Positions 53,227 to 64,000 of a stretch of 64,000 bases of DNA are shown here, in pieces. The stretch covers positions 8,745,959 to 8,809,958 of the forward strand of contig OX465286.1 in assembly GCA_949987705.1 (NCBI GenBank), written 5' to 3'. The translations under genes were made by a program, and so were the position numbers. Numbering within the stretch: position 1 is the stretch's first letter; each line of letters opens with the position of its first letter. Source of the DNA: Thereva unica (taxonomy: Eukaryota; Arthropoda; Insecta; Diptera; Therevidae). The notes under the pieces were generated by a model that was not told where the DNA came from, did not search any database, and was given only the letters and a program-made list of their open reading frames with translations.

Positions 53227-55098
53227 TATAAAGAATGGATTGTCTAATTTTTTTTTATGACATCCCGAGTGTTTTTTATATTACGATTACGTATTAGTAC
53301 GGCAGTTTTACGTACTAGTACGGCAAGTATAAATTTTTAAATTTAATATTGAATTTTTGTATTCCATCATTTGTTCCGTTCGCGTCATAAAGGGTTAACC
53401 AAAAAAAACCCACAGTTTGTTACTAATATTTTTATTATATTCAAATATTACAAGAAAAAATTGAGTATATATCTAGATTAAAAAAAGAAACTAAAATTTG
53501 TTTTCAACTTTTAATAGGGAAAAGGGCACTTCTTTTTCTTTTTAATAAAAAATAACAAAAAAAAAAAACGTTTGTTTTTTAGCTTAAAACAAAAAAAACA
53601 ACCACACATACACGAAAAGTCCGAAAGTAAATCAATCGCAGATACTCCTAATGTGATTGTTTTATAAAATCGTCTTTTCCTTATTCAATATAAAATGAAT
53701 CAAAAGACAAAAGAGTACATATATGATAATGATATATTTTTTTTTATTTTACCCTCCTCTCATAATTTGCATATATATATATATTTGGAATAAAATCAAA
53801 AGAAATATTTAGATAAATATGGAAACATAAATGTGCATTATTACAAAAAAAGAAAAAAATACAAATTAGATTCACAAAACAAAAAGAATATATCAAAAAC
53901 AGGAACAGAATATATGCAAAAAATACCCAAAATTATAATAATCTGAACTTTTATATTTCTTAATTAACAAACAAAAAAAAAATCTATTTTAATTGATTAA
54001 ATATAAATTAGTACCAAACTATTAATAAAAATGAAATTAATTTGCTTATTAATTTAAATTAAAATTTATAAAAAAAAAACAAACAAATTCATGATGAAAT
54101 ACAAATGGCACATTTATATAGTGATTAAATTAAAACAAACAAAAAACGAATGAAATAATTAAAAAAAATAATAATAATAAAACAAGAGAAATGAACGAAG
54201 ATTAAAAAAGGATACAGTTTGCTTTTTAAAAAAAATTATTCAAGTGTTTTATCAAAAACTACTTTTCTTCTCCTATGGCAACAAAAAAAACAAAAAAAAA
54301 CAATATTTTATAAATATATAAAAGAAGAATTTTTTAATAATATAACAAAATTTAATTGATAAACAATAAATTACACACCTACATTAAAACAAAAAAAAAA
54401 TGAAGAAACACACCGTTTTTTATAATATATACACACACACACACACTCATAATACACACTGGAAAATGATAAAATTAATAATAAAAAAATAAAAAACAAT
54501 AACAACAACAAGGTGTATTTCTCCAAGAATATAATACCAAAGAAAAAATAAAAACACAAATTCTTCTAGCTTTATAATTTATAATAAAAAAAAAATATAT
54601 TAAAAATAATTATTCATTATGGATTGAAAAAAAAAATAATAAATAAAAACAAAAATCATATAAAAAATAAAGTAAATTAAATAAATAAAAACTTTTTATT
54701 ACAAAAAAAAAAAAATAGAATAAAATATATTATAATAAAAAACGACTGATCATGCTTGGCGCTTTACACTATATTTATATAAAAAAAAAATATGAGGAAA
54801 CTAAATTTTTTGATTTTTTTTTTAACCAATACCGTCTATTAAAATCTATATTACTAAGAGCTGTCTTTATTTAAATAAAAAAAAAACAAAAAAAAAAAAC
54901 CAAAAAATAAATAAAAAATTAGTTTAATAAAATAATAAAAATAATATTTAAAATTAAAGACATTTTAATACTATATTTTCGCAAACAAATAAAAATAAAT
55001 TATAAAAAGAAAACTAGCAATATATATTTGTATATACATATTTTTGTGTATATGGATATATATTTATTTATATATTGTTTCTTTTTTTTTTATCAATA
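53227..55098. other. A/T-rich spacer
   Basis: Long A- and T-runs and a CA stretch near 54430. No gene or element recognised. Confidence 0.45.
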
Positions 55099-55163
55099 CA
55101 GTGGAATTCGTTTATAGCGACCGTGAAGTAATCAGATCAACTACGACGTTATAAACGAATGGT

Positions 55164-55985
55164 GGATGCGACACGTGTCGAGCTTACTGCAGTAAGCTCA
55201 GCAGTAAGCGCGCATAGAGATGCGACACGATGCGACCTTACTGCAGACACTAAATTATTGTATATACTATGATTACCTATGTATGTGTATTTTCGCCTGA
55301 ATTGACAGTTGGCAATTGCATGTGTAAAAACACAATTTTTCAAAATGAATTTTGCAGAATATTGAGGATGATGAAAATAAAGTGCTTGCTTTATTATTTG
55401 CAAGCGCTTCCTCGAAGAAGAAGCCATCGAAAAAAGTCGCAAAAAAAGACCTGGATTAAAAGTTGGAGGCGGAGTAGGAACTCTCAAGGAAGTTTTAATT
55501 TTCTTCAAAAAGATCTTCGATTAACAGTTTTAAGTGGGTATACAAATTACCTACGGATGGATGAAACATGTTTTCATGAAATATTCGGTCTTATTTCATC
55601 TGATATACGCAGAAAAGACACATTAATGCGGTTCCAGTGGAAGAAAAGCGTCAGTTTTGAGGTTCTTGGCCACAGGGGAATCTTTTCAAAACCTCAATTT
55701 TTAAACTAGGCTATCAAATAAATATATTTCAATAAATATATTAATCACACAAACGTCTTTATCGTCCGCGAAAAAACACATATGACTGTTTACAAAATAC
55801 GACAGACTGTTTGTTTACAATTTAAAAATTTTCACCGCACCAAACAAACGTCAATGCAAGTGTGTGAGTGAAATCAACGCGAGAAATAGAACCCAGAAGC
55901 GTTGATTTCCCCTCTAAGCGCCTCTTCGCCCTTTGCCGATAAACTCGTTCAACGTCTGCAGTAAGATCGACCCGTGTCGCATGCC
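55164..55985 (+). mobile_element. PIF/Harbinger-like element with truncated transposase
   Basis: The ends ggatgcgacacgtgtcgagc and gatcgacccgtgtcgcatgcc are inverted and continue with ttactgcagtaag / gtctgcagtaag. The frame 55269-55709 contains GYTNYLRMDETCFHEIFGLI followed by DIRRKDTLMRFQW, the N-terminal signature of Harbinger transposases. The DDE domain is missing after LGHRGIF. The first 60 residues of that frame are probably not transposase. Confidence 0.7.
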
Positions 55986-56069
55986 CCAATGTTTCGTTTT
56001 AAGCAAATGAAAAGATAAGTAAAGTATAAGGTCCAACACACTTGTAATTGAAATGATGATATTGATGGC

Positions 56070-56215
56070 TAGGGAATCCAATCCCGCACAATTTTTGCGG
56101 GATCAGTAATTCGAGACTAGGCATGCGGGATTCGTGGGATTTGGGCAGTAGAATCACCTGTTATAAAAACCGGGACTTAAAAGATAAATACTAACAATAT
56201 TGCAAAAACGAAGTA
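56070..56215 (+). repeat. Dispersed repeat, partner of 31760-31950
   Basis: It shares gggcagtagaatcacctgtt and ataaaaacc...actt text with the earlier copy, and a preceding gcgggat repeat. Confidence 0.55.
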
Positions 56216-56221
56216 CTGTCT

Positions 56222-56890
56222 GATCTCCAACAAAAATTGTACCGACCTTCCTCCTATCTCAGTGGATAAAGAGAATCTAACGGCTGACTCAACTCTCAAC
56301 ATCCTAGGGGTAACTTTAACGGAGCATCTGCGATGGAATTATCACATATTCCAAATCGCCAAACAAGCCTCCCAATGTCTTGGATTTCTCAAGAGATGCA
56401 AGTTCCTCCTCCAGCCAGCTGCATTGGCTACAATATACAAATTCTACATTCGGCCGCGCCTTGAATACAGTTCGTATATCTGGGCAGGCGCCCCAAAAAC
56501 CACCTTGGCTTGTCTCGACAAGGTGCAAAATCGCGCCCTCAAACTCATTGGTGATGGCCCCTTAGACACCTTAAGCCACCGTAGGAATGTAGCAGCCCTC
56601 TCCATACTTTATCGCTATTACCATGGCGACTGTTCCACTAAAATTCAGGACCTCCTGGCTGCAGGGCAATATTTTTCCCGGAACACAAGACTTGCCCGCT
56701 CGGCTCACCCCCATACCCTACAGCCCCCCCCCTTCGCGCACAATACGGTATAGAAGTTCGTTTATAAATAGAACAACTCGATTGTGGAATAATCTCCCGC
56801 AGTTAGTATTTCAGAACTCGTACAACATCTTAGAGTTCAAACGTGAGGTTCATCGTCATTTTCTTCTACACCCTCCAGACCCCCTCTAAC
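56222..56890 (+). mobile_element. CR1/jockey-like retrotransposon, C-terminal RT fragment
   Basis: The frame 56262-56753 reads LNILGVTLTEHLRWNYHIFQ, ATIYKFYIRPRLEYSSYIWA and RALKLIGDGPLDTLSHRRNV, typical of the thumb and C-terminal region. A frameshift near 56735 leads to SSFINRTTRLWNNLPQLVFQ followed by FKREVHRHFLL and a stop at about 56890. 5'-truncated and dead. Confidence 0.8.
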
Positions 56891-57024
56891 CTTTCCTATT
56901 CTCCTCTATTCTTCAAACCAAGCTTACTACTAGACATTGCACCATGAACTGAACGACATGACGGTAGTATAAAGGGTTACTCCTAAGCTTGGTTTTTTCA
57001 TAAAAAAATACTAAAAATAGAGTT

Positions 57025-57135
57025 AGGCCCTCCGTACATGAGTCGACTGATTTGCAATCCCAAATAATCCAGCTCAAAACCAGGCTGGATTATTTGGTAT
57101 TGCAAATCAGTCGACTCGTGTGCGGAGGACCTTAC
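57025..57135. mobile_element. Short foldback MITE (about 110 bp)
   Basis: The left arm taggccctccgtacatgagtc and on to aaataatccagc is mirrored by gctggattattt through gactcgtgtgcggaggacctta. Almost the whole unit is stem, with a short loop. A diverged right half is at 32280-32320. Confidence 0.7.
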
Positions 57136-58030
57136 ACTCAAAAAAAATTTAAATTCGTTAATTGAAGATATCTGCCTACTAAGCAATAGAGTAATAACAC
57201 AAAATCATCTAAGTATATTTATGTGCGTGTATCCAAACGTGATCAATTACTTAATTTCCATGCAGAGGGTTAACTCAGAGTAAGCGCCGATTACTGAGTT
57301 TCCAAAAGATTTCAACCAGAACTTGAACCCGAGTTATACGTTATGGAAACAGACACAGTTAAGAGTTTTCGTTAAAGATTTCCAACTCTGTTCAACTCAA
57401 CGAAAATAAGGACATTGAACATAGTTCACGTCCACAACTAAAAACGGTAAAATGGCAAAGGTGCAAAAAGACAAAATGTCGCGCCTCGCTTGGACGTCAG
57501 AAAAGACTTTATATTTAATAAATACTTTTAAAGTAAAATCTATAATAAAATTTACTGTACACAGACTGAAAACTCAGAAATGGACACGCATAGAGTTAAG
57601 TTGACTTGACTTGAAGTGTCCCTCAACTAAACCACAACTCAACAATGGAAATTCGGTACATGGAAACCCGTGGTTGAGTTATTTTTCAGTAAATCCAAGA
57701 AATGTCCACGAAACACGTCAGGTTAAGCCGGGTTTAGCATATTTTTATTGTTTAAGTGCGTTTATTGCACATTATATTAATGGAGTCGCGACGTAAAATT
57801 ACTTATCTGTCACTTCGACCCAGAACTGTCATGGAAACAGCATCGAGTTAACTTGAGAAGAAAAGCCCTTCTGTAAACTCAACAAATACTGTAGCCCGGC
57901 TCATGTAAACACAGTAAATGTAAAATTACCCTACGCCTACGACAGGGGATTCCCAACGTACATAGAGTGTACGGGGAATATCCTCGCGGCTAATTATATT
58001 GTATTGTCAAACAAACTACTGATTCAGCAC
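57136..58030 (+). repeat. Dispersed repeat block, partner of 32325-32840
   Basis: Shared words in the same order include cgtgatcaattact, gagtttccaaa/gagtttccgtg, cacttcgacccagaactgtc and tgtacggggaatatcctcgc. It is longer here than in the Gbeta13F intron. No coding motif. Confidence 0.6.
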
Positions 58031-58369
58031 GCATTGACGTTTACAAGGTTTATTGGTCAATATTTCGTTAGTATTTCAACTAATTCCAAAAATAAACACG
58101 TGAAAATCGCCACCTCGTCACAACCGATTTTCAAAACAACACTGCGAGGTCGCCGTATTGATAGTTAGATTAACGAGATTTTTTAGCGTATTGACAGGAG
58201 CTTCAATATTATTGTCAATACGTATTGACAATATTATTGATCGTCTCCGGAGCCCTTTAGGGGTTGAATTCCGAAAAATCCACGACGCCGTGTTTCATTA
58301 TTTATGGTATATAGTATTTATACAAAGTTCTAAAAAAATCTGACTTAAGAAAAAATTCCCTCATACAAC

Positions 58370-59115
58370 CTATTCAACCGCATTTCCCCCCCCCCCCCCC
58401 TTAGGTGATGAATTTCAAAAAAAAGTGGATGTCCACGTCATTATAGGGATGCACCGTCAAAATTTGAGTCTTAGAGACTAACAAAATTTCAGCCCTTTAG
58501 CTCTAGCGGTTTAGGTTAGCCCCGTTTCACTCCCTAAGGAGATGAATTTCGAAAAATCGCTTCTTAGTGGATGTCCACGTCATAATAGGGATGCACTGTC
58601 AAAATTTCAGACCTTTTGCTCCAGCGGTTTAGGCTGTGCGTCAGCCAGTTACTTTTTATACAATAGAAAAAAAAGTAAAGAAAAAAAAATTCCCCTTACA
58701 ATCTATTGAATCCCATTTCACCCCCCTTAGGTAATGAATTTTGAAAAATAATGAAAAACGTGTTTCCATTATTTATGGTGAGGAGTATTTTTTTTACTAA
58801 GTTTGAAGAAAATCTGGCAAAAAAAATAAAAGCCCCCCTTACAACCTATTCAACCGCATTTCACCTCCTCCAACAACCTTTCGTTAAAAAGTAGCCTATG
58901 TCCTTCTCCAAGGTCTAAACTATCTCTGTACCAAATTTCATCAAAATCGGTCTAGTGTTTTAGGCGTGAAAGCGTAACAGAGAGACAGACAGAGGCCCCT
59001 GTGCTGAAAAAAGTCATGTTTTCTGTCATATGAAGTGAAGCTAGTCGAGTGGTGTGCTGATAGTCGATTCTTGCCATGCACAGGGGCCAGAGTTACTTTC
59101 GCATTTATAATATTA
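58370..59115 (-). repeat. Dispersed repeat with ACGCTTTCACGCCTAAAAC-type signature, interrupted by a foldback MITE
   Basis: On the minus strand it runs from tactaatattataaatgcg through the TCTG microsatellite to the acgctttcacgcctaaa word, as at 28262-28480, and continues with two diverged internal repeats around ccctta.gg.gatgaattt. A 15-C run is at 58386-58400. Confidence 0.55.
58992..59088. mobile_element. Foldback MITE of the GCCCCTGTGCTGAAAGTCG family
   Basis: The ends ggcccctgtgctgaaa and tgcacaggggcc are inverted. Comparison with 28290-28345 shows the empty sequence and suggests a 5-bp duplication CAGAG at both sides. Confidence 0.7.
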
Positions 59116-59308
59116 GTAAGGATAATGAAAATTTTTACTTACGCTGCCCGTCGTTTTAAACGAATTCGTCGTAAAACCCCCAAGTCGTTATAAGCAAATA
59201 TTTTTCTATTAAAATAGATTAAGAACCATTTTTTTTTTACTTTACATTTTCGACGTTATAAACGAAATGTCGTTATAAAAGAGGTCGCGCTATAAATGAA
59301 ATCTACTG

Positions 59309-60964
59309 TGTATTCAATATCTAGTTGAGGAAAATTTCTTCAATTTAATTTTTTTTTTTAAATTTAAATTAACAATTCGGAGAAAATATAATAAAATTAA
59401 TTTCGTTTTTTTTTATTATTATTATTATTATTTAAAACCCTGTGTCATGTCAAGTGTCGTCTTGTGATGTGTCTCACGTAGTGGTTGATATATGATATGT
59501 ATCATTTTTTCTACTACGTAAAAATCCAATCAATAATATATATATGTATTTAAAATATGTATTGGGGTACCTATCGTATTAAAAAATCTTGTTGTTTGTT
59601 TTGTTTTCTTTTATTTTTTTCTAAAAAAAACTGTCTTGCTCTTTTTCTTTCATATAATAAAAATTTTCAGAATTTTTATTATTATATCCATAAAATAATA
59701 CATTTTGAAATACTTGAGACCTAAACACAAATCAAAAAAAAAAAAAAACTATAAAATCGACCACTTTAATTAATTATATTACAAAATAATACATTTTTTA
59801 ATATATATATTTATAAATAAGTTCAACGATAAGGTTTTTTCCAAAATATACTGTGTAATAAAAAAAAAAAACAAAAAAGAACACGCATAAATATATATAT
59901 ATATATATAAAATATATATTTAACTACCACATTTATCTATTTTTTTTTTCTTTTTTATATAAATAAAATATAGCGTTTAAATAAAAAAATAAAAAAAAAA
60001 CAAATAACCGAAACATGTAATCATTATATTTAAAAAAAAATCACATCAAACAAAACTTATTTAATAAAAATTCATTGAAACAAAATTTCTTCGGTAATTT
60101 TTCACACACACACAAACAAGAAACAAAATGCATTTTTTTTATTAAATATTAAAAAAACAAAAACTCTAAATAAAAAAATTTGCAATATATCCAAATTTAA
60201 CAAAAAAAAAAAAAAATAAATAAATTGCTTTCATTTATTTCTTTTATCACGGGGCACAAAATTTATAATAAGAAAAATAATCGAATTAATAAAAAAAAAA
60301 ATAAAGAATTACATTTGTTTAAAAAAAAAAGGAAATTGTAAATTCTCGGAAGAGTAAAACTGCGAAAATACTAAGATGTTTGTATTTAAAACATACCTGA
60401 AATATAAATTAAACATAAAAATCAAAACTTTTAGGAACAAAGTACACAACAAACAGTACAACAAACATATATTACATACACCCCAAAAATAAACAAAAAA
60501 AACACTATATAAGGAAACAACTGCAACACTTTAATAATAAAAAAAAAAACAAAAAAAAAACACTGTGTGAAAACACCTTAAACGTTTAAAAAAATTGCAT
60601 AAAAATCTCTTAGAGAACAAAATGGCAACTCTAATTTGAATAAAAACCAAAAAAAAAAAAATGCGAAGAAAAAACCATATTAGAAAAATTATTTAAAAAC
60701 AAATGCAAGCAAAAAACAAAAACTAAAAATGAAAATAAAAAATTGTGTGTAAGGTTTATGTAATTAAAAAAAAAACAAAAAAAAAAATAACAGAGCAAGA
60801 GACAACATGAATAAATATGTAATTGTGTAACTGATGTTTGGTAGTTAGTTTTTAATCCACACAATTTGAAAATCCCTAAAATCCCACGATATACAGAAAC
60901 AGAAGGTAGTGTAAAAGAGATAAACAGCTTCGAATACCGTAAAAAGTGGGCGCCTAGTGACGTC
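59309..60964. other. A/T-rich spacer
   Basis: Poly-A/T-rich DNA with TA repeats near 59895-59930. Long hydrophobic frames here are composition artefacts. Confidence 0.45.
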
Positions 60965-61135
60965 AGCCCTAATGCAGAAACAACAACAACAACAACTTCG
61001 ATTTTATATGCGAAGTGTCCCCCACGTGACATCATCATAAATAGCTCCACAGCCTGTTATTGGCCTTGGCTTCCTGCAACATCCTCCTCCAGAACTGTCG
61101 GTCCCTGGCTTGAAGTCTCCAATTTCTTTGTTTTA
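60965..61135 (-). mobile_element. Possible non-LTR retrotransposon 3' end
   Basis: On the minus strand a frame reads RDRQFWRRMLQEAKANNRLW and soon stops, in the style of retrotransposon ORF ends; a short AAC/GTT repeat lies just beyond (60980-60996). Too short for a family call. Confidence 0.35.
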
Positions 61136-61139
61136 GAGT

Positions 61140-61450
61140 TAACCCTTCTAGCACAGAAGGCGCACTTTTCAGCAAAGCATGAAAATCTATATATACATAC
61201 ACATACACATACATATATATATGTATATATATATATACATATATAGAGTTTCCCTTCTAACACAGAAGGCGCACTTCCCAGCAAGGCTGAGAAAAATTTA
61301 CCACAGATTTTGTGGCTCTGCTGAGGCATGCAAACATATAAAAATAAAAAACGAATTAAACCTTCTAGCTCAGAAGGTGCACTACTCAGCAGGGCTGAGA
61401 ACATTTACCACTGCCGTGGCTCAGCTGAGACATGCAAACATAAAATATTA
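61140..61450 (-). repeat. Tandemly repeated 3' region of the jockey-like element
   Basis: Three units of about 105 bp share ccttctagcacagaaggcgc, cagcaaggctgaga and tgaggcatgcaaacata. They occur at about 61140-61185 (truncated by a TA/CA microsatellite 61186-61245), 61250-61345 and 61352-61450. They directly follow the RT ORF end of the minus-strand element. Confidence 0.75.
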
Positions 61451-61495
61451 AATCAAACAGAGAAACGTGCAACAGCGAGTGGGTACACCAAGGAC

Positions 61496-63010
61496 TCACG
61501 TCACATTAAGAAGACTCTTTTTGAGAGCCTCTTCACTTGTAAGCATGCTAAAAACCCTAATATTTCTATTAACGTTAATAAGCATGCGATTAACAGGTTC
61601 GTACTTGCCGTAATTGGTATTAGAGGAGTTAGTATGCAGGAGAGGTAAACCCCTCAAGCAGTAATTACTCACTCTGAATGCCACTTGGCTTCGTAAGAAA
61701 CCTGAGTCTACCTTGTTATTTAGTAACCGATGAACAAATATGACGTCAGCAACTTCACGACGTTTATGTAGGGAGCTTAAGTTGAGTAGTTTAAGCCTGT
61801 TTTCATAAGGCGGAAGGATGCGTGGGTCATCCCAAGGGAGATGACTGAGTACGAAACGGACGAATTTTCTTTGAACCGATTCGACTCTTCCAACTTGGGA
61901 GGAGTATTGAGGAGACCATACCTGGGAGGTGTATTCAAGTAAAGGCCTCACTAAGGATATGTACAAATGCTTAGTGATGAGGGGGCTGTTGAATTCCTTA
62001 GACCACCTTTTTATAAAACCTAGGACTGAACTGCCCTTGGAGGAAATATAATTAATGTGGGTGGAAAAATCCATCTTACTTTCAAACCTGACCCCCAGAT
62101 CGATCACAGAGTTAACTCGGGAAAGTGTGTTGTTAAGGAAAGTGTAGCCATAAGTCAGTGGACCACCTTTCATGCAAAAAGTCACGACCTCACACTTACT
62201 AATATTGAGTACCAGGTTGTTGTTCGAACACCAAGAATAGAATGTGTTCAGGTCAACTTGTAAAAGTTTGCAATCCTCAATACTTCTTACATAACGGTAG
62301 AGTTTAATGTCATCAGCGTAAATAAGGATTTGACAATTCTTTAACAAGGCAACAATGTCATCAATTGAAAGAATAAAAAGAAGAGGGCCGAGGTGACTAC
62401 CTTGCGGAACCCCAGATGACGCTTCGATGTTTCTAGATTTAGCCCCGCGGAATAAAACCTGGTAAGTTCTGTCGGCTAAGTACGACTGGAACCATACCAT
62501 AAGGGCAGGCGGAAAGCCAAATTTTTTCAGTTTGAGAGCTATAATAGAGTGGGAGAGCTTGTCAAAAGCCTTACTGAAGTCAGTGTAAACACAGTCCGTT
62601 TGGCAGCCGCTAACAAAGCCTCGAACTGTGTGAGAAGAGAACTCAAGTAGATTAGTAGTAGTAGAACGAGCTGCAAGAAAACCATGTTGATTAGTTGAGA
62701 TAAGTCTCTTGCAGATTGGGGCGATAGCAGAATAAATAATAGATTCGAAAAGTTTAGGGATACAGGATAGTTTCGCAATAGGTCTATAATTAGATATAAT
62801 ATTTCGTTCTTGCTACCCTTTTTATGAACGGGGACTATAAAAGAATTCTTCCATAAGATTGGGAAGCACCCTGTAATTAGGGATTTTTGAAATAAACACA
62901 GAAGAGGAGACAGAAGGGGCTCTGCACAGGATTTTAGAATAGCAGGAGGAATACCGTCAGGACCGGACGAGAAATCATGTGGGAGTTCATTAATAATCTT
63001 ATACCTAGGA
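61496..63010 (-). pseudogene. Jockey-like retrotransposon RT ORF, 5'-truncated
   Basis: On the minus strand one frame is open from about 62790 to the stop near 61497. It carries NYRPIAKLSCIPKLFESII, NQHGFLAARSTTTNLLEF, YTDFSKAFDKLSHSI, SGVPQGSHLGPLLF and LIYADDIKLYR (the catalytic block), then LGVRFESKMDFSTHI, FIKRWSKEF and LVRPLLEYTSQVWSP. Upstream, SGPDGIPPAILKSC and FIVPVHKKGSKNE lie in another frame, so one frameshift exists near 62790. The RT core is intact, which makes this the youngest looking RT here. The N-terminal part is cut by the satellite at about 63010. Confidence 0.85.
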
Positions 63011-64000
63011 CCGTTGGAAAGGGCTCGCTCCCCCGAGTTCAGCGCACTTGATTTGGTCCAGAAATTCCAAGGGGTTCGGGAGATATCCCCTCTTTTGTGA
63101 TTTCCCCAAGGGGGGCTGCAGAATGCCCATTATCTCGGGAAATACTGGTCAGCCCGGAGTGAGATTGAATTCACAGCCTCCCTGGGAGGTCCCTAACAAT
63201 TTCCCATCCAAAAAAGGGCCACTCCAGAATTTGCCCAAAACCGGAAAATTTTCAAAGGGCCCTTGGGATATTTTTGGTCGATTTCACGAAAGTGCTGGGA
63301 TCTTAATGAACGGGGTACCGTTGGAAAGGGCTCGCTCCCCCGAGTTCAGCGCACTTGATTTGGTCCAGAAATTCCAAGGGGTTCGCGAGATATCCCCTCT
63401 TTTGTGATTTCCCCAAGGGGGGCTGCAGAGTGCCTATTATCTCGGGAAATACTGGTCAGCCGGGATGGGATTGAATTCACAGCCTCCCTGGGAGGTCCCT
63501 AACAATTTCCCATCCAAAAAAGGGCCACTCCAGAATTTTCCCAAAACCGGAAAATTTTCAAAGGGGCACCCCTTGGGATATTTTTGGTCGATTTCACGAA
63601 AGTGCTGGGATCTTAATGAATGGGGTACCGTTGGAAAGGGCTCGCTCCCCCGAGTTCAGCGCACTTGATTTGGTCCAGAAATTCCAAGGGGTTCGCGAGA
63701 TATCCCCTCTTTTGTGATTTCCCCAAGGGGGGCTGCAGAATGCCTATTATCTCGGGAAATACTGGTCAGCCCGGGGTGGGATTGAATTCACAGCCTCCCT
63801 GGGAGGTCCCTAACAATTTCCCATCCAAAAAAGGGCCACTCCAGAATTTGCCCAAAACCGGAAAATTTTCAAAGGGGTACCCCTTGGGATATTTTTGGTC
63901 GATTTCACGAAAGTGCTGGGATCTTAATGAATGGGGTACTGTTGGAAAGGGCTCGCTCCCCCGAGTTCAGCGCACTTGATTTGGTCCAGGAATTCCAAGG
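63011..64000. repeat. Satellite array of about 310-bp units
   Basis: Units start ccgttggaaagggctcgctc at 63011, 63318, 63628 and (ctgttgg) 63939, giving lengths 307, 310 and 311 bp. Identity between units is very high, with small differences around aaggg(c/gcac/gtac)cc. The units are far more GC-rich than the surroundings. The frames that span units are not coding because unit lengths are not multiples of three. The array continues past the window. Confidence 0.95.

Larger units (their letters stand above)
55099..59308. mobile_element. pogo/Tigger-like terminal-repeat shell filled with other elements
   Basis: The left end cagtggaattcgtttatagc is mirrored at the right by gctataaatgaaatctactg. 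Near both ends the motif cgttataaacgaa recurs. TA precedes the left end. No transposase of its own was found; the interior is a Harbinger-like piece, a retrotransposon fragment, foldback elements and dispersed repeats. The right border is approximate. Confidence 0.6.

Noticed and set aside
60631..61050. 139-residue minus-strand hydrophobic frame
   Set aside because: Mostly poly-Phe/Leu from A-rich DNA; no family resemblance and it overlaps a retrotransposon end.
63048..63979. Repeated 119-residue frames in the satellite
   Set aside because: Unit lengths of 307, 310 and 311 break the frame between units and no protein motif is present.

Overview
The window looks like AT-rich nuclear DNA from an insect, most likely a fly (Diptera). 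The evidence is three intron-containing host genes with insect-type short introns: a Gbeta13F-like G-protein beta subunit that is nearly the conserved 340-residue protein, a BthD/SelH-type selenoprotein with an in-frame UGA, and a HACD3-like (p23 + PTPLA) fatty-acid elongation dehydratase. The order is BthD (+), HACD3-like (-), Gbeta13F (+), all between about 16.2 and 34.6 kb. The species cannot be named from sequence alone.

Region 1-16 kb has no host gene that I can support. It is a graveyard of non-LTR retrotransposons: RTE-like pieces at 1-1000 and 4485-5340, a CR1/jockey-like piece at 1000-1650, and LOA/I-group-like RT plus RNase H copies at 5505-8710 and 10756-12688. The latter copy keeps a 13-bp target duplication. 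MITEs and a tRNA-derived SINE (6806-7271) lie among them, separated by plain AT-rich DNA.

Region 16-34.6 kb holds the genes. BthD lies in a very recent direct tandem duplication (unit 16198-17557; second copy 17558-19400). The upstream copy stops before the true C-terminus and before the SECIS, so it is probably a dead or short-product gene. The downstream copy is complete and is followed by a good SECIS candidate. HACD3-like is convergent with BthD and divergent from Gbeta13F. The last intron of Gbeta13F has swollen to about 6.3 kb by insertion of two RTE-like elements and several other repeats.

Region 34.6-61 kb is very A/T-rich spacer (possibly partly Gbeta13F 3' UTR) carrying nested DNA transposons. 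These include two Tc1/mariner-type elements with IR/DR-style long terminal repeats (42968-46173 and 47680-53226), a Tigger-like transposon nested in the second, a pogo-like shell (55099-59308) full of other elements, a SINE with an empty-site paralogue, and a large inverted repeat (40468-41628). A foldback MITE family with the end GCCCCTGTGCTGAAAGTCG recurs at least ten times across the window.

Region 61-64 kb has a jockey-like RT pseudogene on the minus strand with a tandemly repeated 3' end. It abuts a relatively GC-rich satellite array of about 310-bp units that runs off the end of the window. No rRNA, genuine tRNA, CRISPR or prokaryotic operon features were seen.
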